64,000 nucleotides of DNA from Mycolicibacterium rufum (GCF_022374875.2 NZ_CP092427.2:310001-374000); one strand, 5' to 3'; shown: positions 1 through 11,053, numbered from the stretch's first letter. Notes: generated by a model not told the origin, from the sequence alone. Numbers and translations: made by a program.

Positions 1-748
1 CGAGGTCTTCTGGCCGCTGCGCCGCGTCGGAGCCGCGTTCCACTCCGCCCAGGACGGAAAGACCGCGGTGCAGGCGGCGTTCCGCTTCATCGACAGCACG
101 CAGCCGCCGGCGGCCGGCGCCCGCATCCTGCCGGGCGGTCCGCTCACCGTCGAGGTCGTCGCCCCCGAGATGGTGGCCGAACCGGGCCGGGTGACGGTAC
201 TCACCGGGCCCAACGGCATCGGGAAATCCACCCTGCTGCAGGCGATTCTCGGCCTTGACGCCCCCGGTGACGGGCGCATCCGTGTCAACGGTGTCGACGT
301 CGCCGATCTCGATCCGCAGCACTGGTGGTCAGAGGTGGCGTGGCTCGCGCAGCGCCCCGTGCTGATCCCCGGCACCGTCCGGGACAACCTCGAGTTGTTC
401 GCACCCCTGCCCGATCTGCATGACGCCTGTGCCGCAACATGTTTCGACGAGGTGCTGGCCGGCCTCCCGGAGGGGCTGGACACCGTCATCGGTCAGGGCG
501 GGCTCGGCCTGTCGCTGGGACAGCGGCAGCGTCTCGGGCTGGCCCGGGTGCTCGGCTCGCCCGCGCGGGTGCTGCTGTTCGACGAACCGACCGCCCACCT
601 CGACGCGCCGACGGAGGCGCGGGTGCTGCGCGCGATCGCCGACCGCGCCGCACGCGGAGCGACCGTGATCGTGGTCGGCCACCGGGATCCCGTGCTCGCG
701 ATCGGCGACACCGTGGTCCACATGGGGGGCGTCCATGTGGGCGTATGA
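1..748 (+). CDS. cydD: CydD, C-terminal part (cut by window edge)
   Basis: C-terminal part of the CydD subunit of the heterodimeric CydDC ABC exporter, which moves thiol compounds (cysteine, glutathione) out of the cytoplasm and is needed for cytochrome bd assembly. The frame is open from base 2, so the start lies upstream of the window. What is present is the end of the membrane domain and the whole nucleotide-binding domain: Walker A GPNGIGKST (nt 206-232), signature LSLGQRQR (about nt 510-533), Walker B VLLFDEPT (about nt 570) and the H-loop histidine in VVGHRD. The stop overlaps the start of cydC by 14 nt, so the two subunits are probably translationally coupled. The catalytic motifs look intact. 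Confidence 0.93.
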   Translation, partial: EVFWPLRRVGAAFHSAQDGKTAVQAAFRFIDSTQPPAAGARILPGGPLTVEVVAPEMVAEPGRVTVLTGPNGIGKSTLLQAILGLDAPGDGRIRVNGVDVADLDPQHWWSEVAWLAQRPVLIPGTVRDNLELFAPLPDLHDACAATCFDEVLAGLPEGLDTVIGQGGLGLSLGQRQRLGLARVLGSPARVLLFDEPTAHLDAPTEARVLRAIADRAARGATVIVVGHRDPVLAIGDTVVHMGGVHVGV

Positions 749-2192
749 GCTGCTGCGGCCCCGGATGTCGCGGGTCGCGTTGGCGGTCCTGTTCGGCGTG
801 CTGTCGCTGGGCAGCGCGCTGGCCCTGGCGGGAGTGTCGGCGTGGCTGATCACCCGCGCCTGGCAGATGCCGCCCGTGCTGGACCTGACGGTCGCGGTGG
901 TCGCCGTCCGCGCATTCGGCATCTCCCGCGGCGTCCTCGGCTACTGCGAGCGGCTGGCCTCCCACGACGCCGCGCTGCGGTCGGCCGGGTCGGCCCGCGA
1001 ACAGCTCTTCGCCCGGCTCGCGACCGCACCAGCGGACGCCGTGTTGCGCCGGCACAGCGGCGAACTCGTCGCGCAGGCCGGCGCCGGCATCGACGCCCTG
1101 TCCGACGTGCTGGTCCGCGCCGTCGTGCCGATCTGCGTCGCGGCCGTGCTGGGCGTAGCCGCGGTCGGCGCCGTCGGACTGATCTCCCCCGCAGCGGCCG
1201 CGGTCCTCGCGGTGTGCATGCTGATCGCCGGGGTGCTCGCCCCCGCTCTTGCCGCACGCGCCGCCTCTCACGCAGAAGATATTGCTGCACAACATCATTC
1301 GCAGCGCGACACGGCCGCCATGCTCGCACTCGAACACGCCCCGGAACTGCGGGTCAGCGGGCGGCTGGCCGGCATTCTCGCCGACGCCCGTGACGAGCAG
1401 CGCCGCTGGGGACGTGCGATGGACCACGCCGCGGCACCGGCAGCACTCGCGGCGGCCACGCCCACCGCCGCGATCGGGGTCAGCGTGCTCGGCGCGCTGG
1501 TCGCCGGCATCGCGCTGTCGAACGCGGTCGCACCGACCACCGTCGCGGTCCTGATGTTGCTGCCGCTGTCAGCCTTCGAGGCGATGACCGCTCTTCCGGG
1601 CGCCGCCGTCACGCTGACCCGGGCCCGGATCGCCGCCCGGCGGCTGCGCGCCCTCACCGAGCCGGCCGCCGACGACGGCCGCCGCCCTGACGTGACGCCC
1701 CTGCACCTCGAGCCCGGTGAGCGCGTCGCCGTGGTCGGGCCGAGCGGCTGCGGCAAGACCACGCTGTTGATGCGCACCGAGGGCACGTTCTTCGCCGAGG
1801 ATGCGCACCTGTTCGCCACCACGGTGCGGGACAACCTGCTGGTGGCCCGCGGTGACGCCACCGACGCGGACCTGACCGATGCGCTGAGCCGGGTGGGGCT
1901 GGGCCGCTGGCTCGACGAGCTGCCCGACGGGCTGTCGACCGTGCTCACCGGCGGCGCCGCGTCGGTGTCGGCGGGTCAGCGCCGCCGGCTGCTGCTCGCC
2001 CGGGCGCTGATCTCCACCGCGCCGACCGTGCTTCTCGACGAACCGACCGAGCATCTCGACGCGTCCGATGCCGACGCCGTGCTCGTCGACCTGCTGACCC
2101 CGGGTCGACTGTTCGGACCCGACCGGACCGTCGTCGTCGCCACGCATCATCTGCCGAAAACGGCCTCCGTACGAGTAATCTCACCGGCATGA
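735..2192 (+). CDS. cydC: CydC, thiol ABC exporter subunit with a shortened ATPase domain
   Basis: Partner of CydD in the CydDC exporter, 485 residues. The N-terminal ~300 residues are hydrophobic membrane helices. The ATPase domain has Walker A GPSGCGKTT (about 335-343), signature VSAGQRRR (about 410), Walker B VLLDEPTEHLD (about 433) and an H-loop in VATHH. It is unusually compact: only about 14 residues separate the Walker A lysine from the Q-loop-equivalent FFAEDAH (about 353-359), where ABC exporters usually have about 44. The stretch between the membrane domain and Walker A is also short, so the usual A-loop strand is hard to find. The frame is intact and has no stop. Either this is the normal form in this lineage or the domain has suffered in-frame deletions. 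The start overlaps cydD, and the stop forms ATGA with the next gene. Confidence 0.9.
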   Translation: MWAYELLRPRMSRVALAVLFGVLSLGSALALAGVSAWLITRAWQMPPVLDLTVAVVAVRAFGISRGVLGYCERLASHDAALRSAGSAREQLFARLATAPADAVLRRHSGELVAQAGAGIDALSDVLVRAVVPICVAAVLGVAAVGAVGLISPAAAAVLAVCMLIAGVLAPALAARAASHAEDIAAQHHSQRDTAAMLALEHAPELRVSGRLAGILADARDEQRRWGRAMDHAAAPAALAAATPTAAIGVSVLGALVAGIALSNAVAPTTVAVLMLLPLSAFEAMTALPGAAVTLTRARIAARRLRALTEPAADDGRRPDVTPLHLEPGERVAVVGPSGCGKTTLLMRTEGTFFAEDAHLFATTVRDNLLVARGDATDADLTDALSRVGLGRWLDELPDGLSTVLTGGAASVSAGQRRRLLLARALISTAPTVLLDEPTEHLDASDADAVLVDLLTPGRLFGPDRTVVVATHHLPKTASVRVISPA

Positions 2193-2677
2193 GCGAACCG
2201 CCGCCGCCGCCCTACGGGCCGAATCCGGGCAGCTACCCGCCCCCGCCGCCGCAGTACGGCGGCTACGGTGGCTATCCGGTGCCGCCCCCGGCGTCCGTGC
2301 CGCGCAACGGGTTGGGCACGACGGCGCTGATCCTCGCGATCATCGGCATCGTGCTCTGCTGGTCGATCGCCGGTGGCATCATCCTCGGGCTGTGCGCAGT
2401 CATCATCGGCTTCGTCGCGCGCGGCCGCGTCAAGCGGGGCGAGGCGACCAACGGTGGCGTCGCCATCGCCGGCATCGTCCTCGGAGTCGTCGCGATCATC
2501 GCAGCACTGGTGTTCATCCCGATCTACATCGGCCTGTTCGATCAGGTCGGGGGAACCGACTACGTGGACTGCCTCAGCCGTGCCGGCAACGACACCGAGG
2601 CCGCGCAGCAGTGCGCCGACGAATTCACCCAGCGCGTCGAGGACCAGTTCTCGATCACGGTGACGCCGACGCCGTAG
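2189..2677 (+). CDS. DUF4190-type small membrane protein with proline-rich N-terminus
   Basis: A 162-residue protein with a Pro/Gly/Tyr-rich N-terminus (about residues 3-45, runs of PPPPP and YGGYGG) followed by two hydrophobic segments (about 52-72 and 88-112). A short basic loop (RGRVKRGE) and the repeated glycine pattern GGxxLG between them are typical of DUF4190 proteins. The C-terminal ~50 residues are polar and probably extracytoplasmic, with a Cys pair (DCLSR, QQCADE). Its role is unknown. It starts inside the cydC stop (ATGA), so it is probably co-transcribed with cydDC. Its last 23 nt overlap the end of the convergent tesB. Confidence 0.85.
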   Translation: MSEPPPPPYGPNPGSYPPPPPQYGGYGGYPVPPPASVPRNGLGTTALILAIIGIVLCWSIAGGIILGLCAVIIGFVARGRVKRGEATNGGVAIAGIVLGVVAIIAALVFIPIYIGLFDQVGGTDYVDCLSRAGNDTEAAQQCADEFTQRVEDQFSITVTPTP

Positions 2678-3536
2678 AGCGGGCGGGGAAGTACTTGACG
2701 ATCCCCTCCTGCACCACGGTCGCCAGCAGTTGGCCGGACCGGTCGAAGAAGTGCCCGGAACCCAGCCCGCGTGACTCGGCCGCCACCGGCGACGTCGTCG
2801 CATAGAGCACCCACTCGTCGAAGCGCACCGGCCGGTGGAACCACACCGAGTGGTTGGTGGTCACCGCGAAGATCCGGTCGTGACCCCAGGACAGCCCGTG
2901 CGTGGTGATGATCGAATCCAGCACCGTCGTGTCCGACGAGTACACCAGGGCAGCGGCGTGCAACACCGGATCGTCGGGCATCGCGCCCCGCGCCGTCATC
3001 CATACCCTGTTGTGGGCGAGGCGGTCACCCTTGTCCCGCATGATCCAGGCGGGATCGTTGGTGTAGCGCCACTCGATCGGCCGCAGCGCGTTGACGAAGT
3101 GCGGAACCACGTCCTCGTAGCCCTGCAGCAGATCGTCGATCGGCGGGACCGTGAGCGGGTCGGTCAGCTCGGGCGGCTGCACGCCGTGCTCGAGACCGCG
3201 GCCGCCGGCCAGATACGACACCAGCGCCGTGGTCAGCAGCTGTCCGTTCTGCACGACGTCGACCCGGCGGTTGGCGAAGCGCTTCTCGTCGCGCAGCCGC
3301 ACCACGTGGAACTCGAGGTCCTGTGCGGGGTCACCGCCGGCGATGAAGTGCACCGACAGCGCACTCGGCGGCACCGGATGCGCGAGGGTGCGGCCAGCGG
3401 CGACGAACGCCTGAGCCATCATCTGGCCGCCGAACGTGCGCACCGGGTTCTTGCTGGGGTGCGCGCCGCGGAACGTGTCGTCGTCGACGCGGTCGAGGTC
3501 GAGGATCGCCAGCAGCTCGTCGAAGTCTGCCGACAC
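2655..3536 (-). CDS. tesB: Acyl-CoA thioesterase II (TesB)
   Basis: A 293-residue double-hotdog thioesterase that hydrolyses acyl-CoA to free fatty acid and CoA in the cytoplasm. The N-terminal hotdog includes SKNPVRTFGGQMMAQAFVAA (about 28-47), the typical TesB lead with the GGQ turn. The C-terminal hotdog includes the LDSIITTHGLSWGHD and NHSVWFHRP segments, where the family has its active-site Asp/Gln/Thr. The frame is open far upstream, but that part lies over pyk. The GTG at 3536 (first residues MSADFDELL) sits 14 nt after the pyk stop and gives normal family length. It follows pyk on the same strand, as in M. tuberculosis (pykA-tesB1). Confidence 0.93.
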   Translation of the reverse strand: MSADFDELLAILDLDRVDDDTFRGAHPSKNPVRTFGGQMMAQAFVAAGRTLAHPVPPSALSVHFIAGGDPAQDLEFHVVRLRDEKRFANRRVDVVQNGQLLTTALVSYLAGGRGLEHGVQPPELTDPLTVPPIDDLLQGYEDVVPHFVNALRPIEWRYTNDPAWIMRDKGDRLAHNRVWMTARGAMPDDPVLHAAALVYSSDTTVLDSIITTHGLSWGHDRIFAVTTNHSVWFHRPVRFDEWVLYATTSPVAAESRGLGSGHFFDRSGQLLATVVQEGIVKYFPARSTASASP

Positions 3537-3550
3537 ACAACCCCCTGGGC

Positions 3551-4969
3551 TCAGACGTCGTCCTCCCCGATACGGTGGACGTGGATGAGATTCGTCGACC
3601 CTACTGTGCCGGGCGGGGCGCCCGCGACGATGACCACCAGATCGCCGCGCTTGTAGCGGCCGAGTTCGAGCATCGACTTGTCGACCTGCCGGATCATCCC
3701 GTCCGTGGTCTGGATGTGCGGGACGATGAACGTCTCGGTTCCCCACGTCAGCGCCAGCTGGCTGCGCACCTCGGGCAGCGCGGTGAAGGCGAGCACCGGC
3801 AGCGGGGTGTGCAGGCGCGCCAGGCGGCGCACCGTGTCGCCGGACTGGGTGAACGCGACCAGCGCCTTGGCGTCGAGGCGCTCGCCGATGTCGCGGGCGG
3901 CATAGGAGATCACCCCGCGCTTGGTCCGCGGCACGTGGGTCAGCGGCGGCGCGGCCACCGAGTTCTCCTCGACCGCGGAGATGATGCGCGCCATCGTGCG
4001 TACCGTCTCGAACGGCCACTTGCCGACCGACGTCTCGCCGGAGAGCATCACCGCATCCGCACCGTCGAGCACGGCGTTGGCCACGTCGGACGCCTCGGCC
4101 CGGGTGGGCCGGGAGTTCTCGATCATCGACTCCAGCATCTGGGTGGCGACGATGACGGGTTTGGCGTTCTCCCTTGCCATCTGGATCGCGCGCTTCTGCA
4201 CCAGCGGAACTTCCTCGAGCGGGAGTTCGACGCCGAGGTCGCCGCGGGCGACCATGATCGCGTCGAACGCGAGCACGATGGCCTCGAGGTTGTCGATCGC
4301 CTCCGGCTTCTCCAGCTTGGCGATGACGGGCACCCGGCGACCGACGCGGTCCATGATCTCGTGCACGAGTTCGACGTCGGCGGGCGAGCGCACGAACGAC
4401 AGGGCGACCAGGTCGACGCCGAGGCGCAGCGCGAACTCGAGGTCGTCGATGTCCTTCTCCGACAGCGCGGGCGCCGAGACGTTCATGCCGGGCAGCGACA
4501 TGCCCTTGTTGTTGCTGACCTTGCCGCCCTCGGTGACGGTGCACACCACGTCGCTGCCGTCAATGTGCTCGACGACCAGCCCGACGTTGCCGTCGTCGAC
4601 GAGCACCCGGTCACCGGGCCGGGCGTCCTGAGCCAGCCGCTTGTAGGTGGTCGACACCCGGTCGTGGGTGCCCTCGACGTCCTCGACGGTGATCCGCACC
4701 GTCTCGCCGTTCTCCCAGACGGTCGGGCCGTCGGCGAAACGACCGAGCCGGATTTTCGGTCCCTGCAGGTCGGCGAGGATGCCGACGGCGTGCCCGGTGC
4801 TGTCCGACGCCATCCGGACCCGCTTGTAATTGGCCTCGTGATCGGGGTAGTCACCGTGGCTGAAATTGAGCCGGGCGACGTCCATGCCGGCCTCGACGAG
4901 TTTGCGGACCGCCTCCTCCGAGGCGGTCGCCGGTCCCAACGTACAGACGATCTTTCCGCGTCTACTCAC
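3551..4969 (-). CDS. pyk: Pyruvate kinase
   Basis: A 472-residue pyruvate kinase converting phosphoenolpyruvate and ADP to pyruvate and ATP, the last step of glycolysis. The N-terminus KIVCTLGPAT and DVARLNFSHGD are diagnostic. The active-site lysine lies in PVIAKLEKPEA (about 217-227), and the metal/phosphate site in MVARGDLGVELPLE (about 241-254). The C-terminal allosteric domain is present. Length is normal for the family. The ATG start is followed at once by SRRGKIV. The gene lies 27 nt downstream of the gltD stop on the same strand and just ahead of tesB. Confidence 0.97.
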   Translation of the reverse strand: MSRRGKIVCTLGPATASEEAVRKLVEAGMDVARLNFSHGDYPDHEANYKRVRMASDSTGHAVGILADLQGPKIRLGRFADGPTVWENGETVRITVEDVEGTHDRVSTTYKRLAQDARPGDRVLVDDGNVGLVVEHIDGSDVVCTVTEGGKVSNNKGMSLPGMNVSAPALSEKDIDDLEFALRLGVDLVALSFVRSPADVELVHEIMDRVGRRVPVIAKLEKPEAIDNLEAIVLAFDAIMVARGDLGVELPLEEVPLVQKRAIQMARENAKPVIVATQMLESMIENSRPTRAEASDVANAVLDGADAVMLSGETSVGKWPFETVRTMARIISAVEENSVAAPPLTHVPRTKRGVISYAARDIGERLDAKALVAFTQSGDTVRRLARLHTPLPVLAFTALPEVRSQLALTWGTETFIVPHIQTTDGMIRQVDKSMLELGRYKRGDLVVIVAGAPPGTVGSTNLIHVHRIGEDDV

Positions 4970-4996
4970 GGGTGCCGAGCATAGTCGTTAATCGAT

Positions 4997-6505
4997 TCAG
5001 ATGACGGCCAGCGGTAGCGCACCGGGCCTGACCGGCGCGGGAAGGTCCGACTCGCCCATCAGGTAGGTGTCCACCGCGTGGGCGGCGCTGCGCCCTTCGG
5101 CGATCGCCCAGACGATCAGCGACGCGCCGCGGTGAGCGTCGCCACAGACGAACACGCCGGGCGCGTCGGTCTGCCAGTCCTGACCGCAGCGCAGCGTGCC
5201 CCGTTGGGTGAGCGTCAGGCCGAGCCCGTCCAGCAGCGGCATGTGCTCGACGCCCTCGAACCCGATCGCGAGGAGCGCGAGATCGCAGGGCAGCTCCATC
5301 GACTCCCCGACCGGGGTGATGCGCCGACGACCGGTCTCGTCGCGTTCCACGCTGACCTCCGCGACCTCCAGGGCGCGCAGGTTGCCCTGGTCGTCGCCGA
5401 GGAACCGCTGCACGGCGACCTGGTAGCGGCGGTCGCCGCCCTCGGCGTGCGCGGGCGACAGCCGGGTGCGCAGTACGACGGGCCACATCGGCCAGGGAGC
5501 GCTCGAGTCGTCGCGGTACTCGGGCGGTTCGGGGTTGTAGTCCAGCTGGGTCACCGATGCGGCGCCCTGCCGGTGCGCGGTGCCCAGGCAGTCTGCGCCG
5601 GTGTCACCGCCGCCGATGATGACGACGTGCCTGCCGTGGGCCGAGATCGGGCTGGGACCGTCGCCCTCGCATTCCTTGTTGGCGGGCACCAGGTGCTCCA
5701 TCGCCAGGTGCACGCCGGCCAGATCCCGGCCCTCGACAGCGTTGTCGCGGGCCCGCAACGCGCCGACCGCGAGCACCACGGCGTCGTACTGGGCGCGCAG
5801 CGCGTCGATGGTCACGTCGACACCGACCTCGCATTCGGTGACGAAACGCGTTCCCTCCGCGCGCATCTGGGCCAGTCGCTGGTTCAGCGTCGCCTTCTCG
5901 AGCTTGTACTCCGGGATGCCGTAGCGCATCAGGCCGCCGATGCGGTCGTCGCGTTCGTAGACCGTCACGTCGTGCCCGGCGCGGGTGAGCTGTTGGGCCG
6001 CGGCGAGCCCGGCGGGCCCGGATCCGACCACCGCGACACGCTTACCGGTGGCGATGGCCGCCGGTTGCGGTTCGACGATGCCGTCCATCCAGGCCTGGTC
6101 GGCGATGGTCTGTTCGATGCGCTTGATGGTGACGCTGCCGCCGGTCTGCTCCTCGGCGATCGACAGCACGCAGGCGGCCTCACACGGCGCCGGGCAGAGC
6201 CGGCCGGTGAACTCCGGGAAGTTGTTGGTGGCGTGCAGCCGCTCACTCGCCGCGTCCCACCGTCCCCGGCGCACCAGATCGTTCCACTCCGGAATCAGGT
6301 TCCCCAGCGGACAGCCCGCACTCCCGCTGTGGCAGAACGGGATTCCGCAATCCATGCAGCGCCGCGCCTGCTGCGACACCTCGCCGGCCCGCTGGTGCGG
6401 GTCCTGTTGTTCGTAGACCTCGCGCCAGTCCCCCACCCGCTCGTCGACGGGGCGTTTGGCAGCCTCGACCCTCGCCACCTCCAGAAATCCGTGCGGATCA
6501 GCCAC
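4997..6505 (-). CDS. gltD: Glutamate synthase small subunit
   Basis: A 502-residue beta subunit of NADPH-dependent glutamate synthase, which passes electrons from NADPH through FAD and iron-sulfur clusters to GltB. The N-terminal Cys-rich region has [18 protein letters not shown] and [12 protein letters not shown] (about residues 45-110). The first dinucleotide fold is [14 protein letters not shown] (about 150) and the second is [15 protein letters not shown] (about 290). The GTG at 6505 ([11 protein letters not shown]) overlaps the gltB stop by 8 nt and gives normal family length. A longer open frame upstream lies inside gltB and is not used. Confidence 0.96.
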   Translation of the reverse strand: MADPHGFLEVARVEAAKRPVDERVGDWREVYEQQDPHQRAGEVSQQARRCMDCGIPFCHSGSAGCPLGNLIPEWNDLVRRGRWDAASERLHATNNFPEFTGRLCPAPCEAACVLSIAEEQTGGSVTIKRIEQTIADQAWMDGIVEPQPAAIATGKRVAVVGSGPAGLAAAQQLTRAGHDVTVYERDDRIGGLMRYGIPEYKLEKATLNQRLAQMRAEGTRFVTECEVGVDVTIDALRAQYDAVVLAVGALRARDNAVEGRDLAGVHLAMEHLVPANKECEGDGPSPISAHGRHVVIIGGGDTGADCLGTAHRQGAASVTQLDYNPEPPEYRDDSSAPWPMWPVVLRTRLSPAHAEGGDRRYQVAVQRFLGDDQGNLRALEVAEVSVERDETGRRRITPVGESMELPCDLALLAIGFEGVEHMPLLDGLGLTLTQRGTLRCGQDWQTDAPGVFVCGDAHRGASLIVWAIAEGRSAAHAVDTYLMGESDLPAPVRPGALPLAVI

Positions 6506-9500
6506 GACTCGCCTCCATGATCGCCGCGTCGACGTCTCGGCCCTCGGCCTTGGCCATCCGGGTGGCTTGCAGCACCCGCTGATAGTCGCGGGGCATGACC
6601 TTGGTGAACTGTGCGCTGCGGCGCGGCCAGTCCGACAGCACCGAGGTCGCCACGGTGCTGCCGGTGCGGTGCGCGTGGTGGGCAACGACATCGCGCAACC
6701 ACAGCAGGTCCTCGGGATCCAGCGTCTGCAACTCGACCATGTCAGGGTTGACCCGGCTCGGATCCAGCCCGAGCACGTAGGCGATGCCGCCGGACATCCC
6801 GGCGGCCATGTTGCGGCCCACCGGTCCGAGTACGACGACGCGCCCCCCGGTCATGTACTCGCAGGCATGGTCACCGACGCCTTCGGTGACGGCGAGCGCC
6901 CCGGAGTTCCTCGCGGCGAACCGCTCTCCGACGCGGCCCCGCAGGAACACCTCGCCGGACGTGGCGCCGTAGAGCAGGGTGTTGCCGGCGATCACGTTGT
7001 CCTCGGGCAGGAACAGCACGTCGTCGGGCGGGGTGATCACCACCCGGCCGCCCGAAAGCCCCTTGCCCACATAGTCGTTGGCGTCACCGATGAGCTCGAG
7101 GGTGATCCCCGGCGGCAGGAACGCGCCGAGTGATTGACCGGCCGAACCCGTCAGCGTCACGTGGATGGTGTCGTCGGGCAGGCCGTCGGCACCGTAGCGG
7201 CGGGTGACCTCACTGCCGAGCAGCGTTCCCACGGTCCGGTTCACGTTGCGGACGGGTAGCTCGAGCCGGACGGGGTGGGCATCCTCGAGGGCGCCTTCGC
7301 ACAGCTGGATGAGTGTGCAATCCAGCGCCTGGTCCAGGCCGTGCTCCTGACCGCGCACACGTCGTCGTGGCTCGGCGGAGTCGGGCACCGCGAAGATCGG
7401 AGCGAGGTCCAGGCCCTTGCTCTTCCAGTGCGCGACCCCGGGATCGGTGTCGAGCAACTCGGCGTGTCCGACGGCCTCGTCGACACTGCGGAAACCGAGT
7501 TCGGCCAGGTGTCTGCGGATGTCCTCGGCCACGAACCGGAAGAACGTCTCCACGAACTCGGGCTTGCCGGTGTAGCGGGCGCGCAACTCCGGGTTCTGGG
7601 TGGCCACCCCGACCGGGCAGGTGTCGAGGTGACACACCCGCATCATGATGCAGCCCGACACCACCAGCGGCGCGGTGGCGAATCCGAACTCCTCGGCCCC
7701 GAGGAGCATCGCGACCATCACGTCGCGCGCGGTGCGCATCCCTCCGTCGCACTGCACGGTGATGCGGTCGCGTAACCCGTTGAGCACCAACGTCTGCTGC
7801 GTGTCGGCCAGGCCGATCTCCCACGGGGCGCCGGCGTGTTTGAGGCTGGTCAGCGGTGCCGCACCGGTGCCGCCGTCGTAGCCGGAGATGAGGACGACGT
7901 CCGCGTGCGCCTTGGAGACGCCTGCGGCGACGGTGCCGACCCCGACCGAGCTCACCAGCTTGACGTGAATCCGCGCGTCGGCGTTGGCGTTCTTCAGGTC
8001 GTGGATCAGCTGGGCGAGATCCTCGATGGAGTAGATGTCGTGATGCGGCGGCGGGGAGATCAGCCCCACGCCGGGCGTCGAGTGCCGGGTCTTGGCGATG
8101 TTCGGGTACACCTTGTACCCCGGAAGCTGGCCACCCTCGCCGGGTTTGGCACCTTGGGCCATCTTGATCTGGATGTCGGTGGCGTTGACCAGGTAGTCGC
8201 TGGTGACACCGAACCGCCCGGAGGCGACCTGCTTGACGGCGCTGCGCCGCACCGGGTCGTGGAGCCGGTCGGTGTCCTCGCCGCCCTCGCCGCTGTTGGA
8301 CCGGCCCCCCAGCCGGTTCATCGCGACGGCCATCGTCTCGTGGGCCTCTGCGGAGATGGAGCCGTAACTCATGGCGCCGGTGTTGAACCGGGTGACGATC
8401 GCGTCGACGCTCTCGACCTCGTCGAGCGGCACCGGGGGGCGCACGCCCTTCCTGAACTCGAACAGCCCGCGCAACGCCCCGCCGTCGCGGGCCAGTCGGT
8501 TGACCTGCTCGGAGTACTTCTCGAACACCTCGTAGCGGCCGCTTCGGGTCGAATGCTGGAGCAGGAAAACGACTTCGGGGGTGAACAGGTGCAACTCCCC
8601 TTCCCGGCGGAACACGTACTCACCGCCGACCTCGAGCCGGCGGTGCACCCGCTCGGTCGGGTTCTCCGGGTAGGCGCGGCGGTGCCGCAGCTTGACCTCT
8701 TCGGCGATGACGTCGAGGCCGATGCCGCCTAGCTGGGTGGGGGTACCGGTGAAGTACTCGTCGACGACGTCGGCGTCGATGCCGACCGCCTCGAATGCCT
8801 GCGCGCCGGTGTAGGAGGCGACCGTGGAGATGCCCATCTTGCTCATCACCTTCATGACGCCCTTACCCAGCGCCTTGAGGTAGTTGCGCACCGCGGTGGC
8901 AGGCTCGATGCCGGTGAGTTCGCCCTCACGGATGAGGTCCTCGATCGACTCGAAGGCCAGATACGGGTTGACCGCGGCGGCGCCGAAGCCGATGAGCATC
9001 GCGATGTGGTGCACCTCGCGCGCGTCGCCGGTCTCGACGACCAGCGCGACGGTGGTCCGCTGCTTGGTGCGCACGAGGTGGTGGTGCACGGCGGACACCG
9101 CCAGCAGCGACGGGATCGGCGCCTTGGTGTGGTCGGAATCGCGATCCGAGATCACCAGTGTGCGGGCGCCTTTGGCGATCGCGTCGCAGGCCCGCAGACG
9201 CAGGTCCTCGAGGGCGTCGGCCAGAGCCTCACCGCCACCTTCGACGCGGTAGAGGGCTTTGAGCACGGCGGTGCGCAGGCCGGGTTGTTCGCCGTCGTCG
9301 TTGATGTGCACGATCTTGTTGAGCTCGTCGTTGTCGAGCACCGGCCAGGCGAGCGTGATCTGACGGCAGGAGGCGGCCGACGGGTTCAGGAGGTTCTGCT
9401 CAGGACCCATCACCCGCGACATCGACGTCACCACTTCTTCGCGGATGGCGTCCAGCGGCGGGTTCGTCACCTGGGCGAAGAGCTCGACGAAGTAGTCATA

Positions 9501-11039
9501 GAGCAGCTTGGACCGTTGGGACAGCACGGCCGCCGGGGTATCGGTGCCCATGGAGCCCAGGGGTTCTGCGCCCGACGCGGCCATCGGGGTGAGCAGGATT
9601 CGCAGGTCCTCCTCGGTGTAGCCGAAACTGATCTGGCGCCGCACGACGGACTCGTGATTGGGCTGCACCCGGGCGCGCTCGGGCAGCGTCTTGAGGTCGA
9701 GCAGGCCGGCGTGCAGCCACTCACCGTAAGGTTCGGCGTGGGACAGTTCGTCCTTGATCTCGTCGTCGGAGACGATGCGGCCCGCGGCGGTGTCGATCAG
9801 GAACATCGTGCCCGGCTGCAAGCGGCCCTTGGCGACGATCTGGGCCGACGGCACATCGAGGACACCGCTCTCGCTGGCGAGGATGACGCGGTCGTCGATC
9901 GTGCGCCACCACCGTCCCGGCCGTAAACCGTTGCGGTCCAACACCGCCCCGACGAGGACGCCGTCGGTGAACGTGACGCAGGCCGGGCCGTCCCAAGGTT
10001 CCATCAGTGAGGCGTGGAACTGCCAGAACGCGCGCTCGGCGTCGTCCATCGTCGAGCTCTTCTCCCAGGCTTCCGGGATCATCATCAGCACGGCATGCGG
10101 CAGGCTGCGGCCGCCGAGATGGAGCAGTTCGAGAACCTCGTCGAACGAGGCGGAGTCCGACGCGCCGGGCGTACAGACGGGCGAAAGCCGCTCGAGGTCA
10201 CCGGGGATCGCGGGGCTCGCGAGCATGGCTTCCCGGGCGTGCATGCGGTTTCGGTTGCCGCGCACGGTGTTGATCTCGCCGTTGTGCGCGACGAAGCGGA
10301 ACGGGTGGGCCAGCGGCCAGGACGGGAACGTGTTCGTCGAGAAGCGGCTGTGCACGATGGCGATCGCGCTGACGCAGCGTTCATCGCGGAGGTCCGGAAA
10401 GTACTGCGGCAGTTGCAGGGTGGTCAGCATGCCCTTGTAGACCATGGTGCGGCTGGACAGCGACGGGAAGTACACCTCGCCGCGTTCGGCCCGCTTGCGC
10501 AGTGGGTACACCCGGCGGTCGAGGTCGATGCCGCCGGGGCGGACGCCGTCGTGTTCCGGTGCGGTGACGAACAACTGGGCCATGTACGGCATGCAGCCGA
10601 GTGCGGTGCGGCCGATCTCGGCGCCGTCGGGGTCGACGGGGAGGTCGCGCCAGCCCAGGATCTCGAGACCTTCCTCGTCGGCGATCGCGGCGATGGCGGT
10701 GATGGCATCCTCGCGGGCGCCGGGGTCCTGCGGCAGGTAGCAGATGCCGGCGGCAAAGGTGTTGGTGCCGTCGGCGTGCGGGGCGGGCAGGTCGAAGTCG
10801 ACGGTCTCCCGCAGGAGTTCGATGGGGAGCTGGATGAGGATTCCGGCGCCGTCGCCGCTGTTGGGTTCGGCCCCCGCCGCGCCGCGGTGCTCGAGGTGTT
10901 CGAGAGCGATGAGACCGTCGGTGACGATCGCATGTGAGCGCCGGCCCTGGATGTCGGTCACCATGGCCACACCGCAGGAGTCCGACTCGTTGGCGGGATC
11001 GTAGAGGCCTTGGGGTTCGGGCAATGCCGAGAACAGCAT
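6498..11039 (-). CDS. gltB: Glutamate synthase large subunit
   Basis: A 1513-residue alpha subunit of glutamate synthase, which makes two glutamates from glutamine and 2-oxoglutarate. An N-terminal propeptide of about 21 residues precedes Cys22 (ESDSCGVAM), the expected catalytic nucleophile of the class II amidotransferase domain after processing. Central and FMN-binding synthase domains follow, including [12 protein letters not shown] and the [3Fe-4S] segment [12 protein letters not shown] (about 1128-1140), then the C-terminal beta-helix (GXXG repeats). GAGGAG lies 8 nt upstream of the ATG. The leader contains a strong inverted repeat (11054-11083). gltD follows with an 8-nt overlap. Other biosynthetic genes surround it, and it sits beside pyk. 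Confidence 0.97.
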   Translation of the reverse strand: MLFSALPEPQGLYDPANESDSCGVAMVTDIQGRRSHAIVTDGLIALEHLEHRGAAGAEPNSGDGAGILIQLPIELLRETVDFDLPAPHADGTNTFAAGICYLPQDPGAREDAITAIAAIADEEGLEILGWRDLPVDPDGAEIGRTALGCMPYMAQLFVTAPEHDGVRPGGIDLDRRVYPLRKRAERGEVYFPSLSSRTMVYKGMLTTLQLPQYFPDLRDERCVSAIAIVHSRFSTNTFPSWPLAHPFRFVAHNGEINTVRGNRNRMHAREAMLASPAIPGDLERLSPVCTPGASDSASFDEVLELLHLGGRSLPHAVLMMIPEAWEKSSTMDDAERAFWQFHASLMEPWDGPACVTFTDGVLVGAVLDRNGLRPGRWWRTIDDRVILASESGVLDVPSAQIVAKGRLQPGTMFLIDTAAGRIVSDDEIKDELSHAEPYGEWLHAGLLDLKTLPERARVQPNHESVVRRQISFGYTEEDLRILLTPMAASGAEPLGSMGTDTPAAVLSQRSKLLYDYFVELFAQVTNPPLDAIREEVVTSMSRVMGPEQNLLNPSAASCRQITLAWPVLDNDELNKIVHINDDGEQPGLRTAVLKALYRVEGGGEALADALEDLRLRACDAIAKGARTLVISDRDSDHTKAPIPSLLAVSAVHHHLVRTKQRTTVALVVETGDAREVHHIAMLIGFGAAAVNPYLAFESIEDLIREGELTGIEPATAVRNYLKALGKGVMKVMSKMGISTVASYTGAQAFEAVGIDADVVDEYFTGTPTQLGGIGLDVIAEEVKLRHRRAYPENPTERVHRRLEVGGEYVFRREGELHLFTPEVVFLLQHSTRSGRYEVFEKYSEQVNRLARDGGALRGLFEFRKGVRPPVPLDEVESVDAIVTRFNTGAMSYGSISAEAHETMAVAMNRLGGRSNSGEGGEDTDRLHDPVRRSAVKQVASGRFGVTSDYLVNATDIQIKMAQGAKPGEGGQLPGYKVYPNIAKTRHSTPGVGLISPPPHHDIYSIEDLAQLIHDLKNANADARIHVKLVSSVGVGTVAAGVSKAHADVVLISGYDGGTGAAPLTSLKHAGAPWEIGLADTQQTLVLNGLRDRITVQCDGGMRTARDVMVAMLLGAEEFGFATAPLVVSGCIMMRVCHLDTCPVGVATQNPELRARYTGKPEFVETFFRFVAEDIRRHLAELGFRSVDEAVGHAELLDTDPGVAHWKSKGLDLAPIFAVPDSAEPRRRVRGQEHGLDQALDCTLIQLCEGALEDAHPVRLELPVRNVNRTVGTLLGSEVTRRYGADGLPDDTIHVTLTGSAGQSLGAFLPPGITLELIGDANDYVGKGLSGGRVVITPPDDVLFLPEDNVIAGNTLLYGATSGEVFLRGRVGERFAARNSGALAVTEGVGDHACEYMTGGRVVVLGPVGRNMAAGMSGGIAYVLGLDPSRVNPDMVELQTLDPEDLLWLRDVVAHHAHRTGSTVATSVLSDWPRRSAQFTKVMPRDYQRVLQATRMAKAEGRDVDAAIMEASRG

Positions 11040-11053
11040 GGACGATGCTCCTC

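Noticed and set aside
2655..4544. Extended tesB frame reaching into pyk
   Set aside because: The extra N-terminal part is Arg/Pro-rich shadow sequence over pyk. The true start fits the GTG at 3536 just after the pyk stop.
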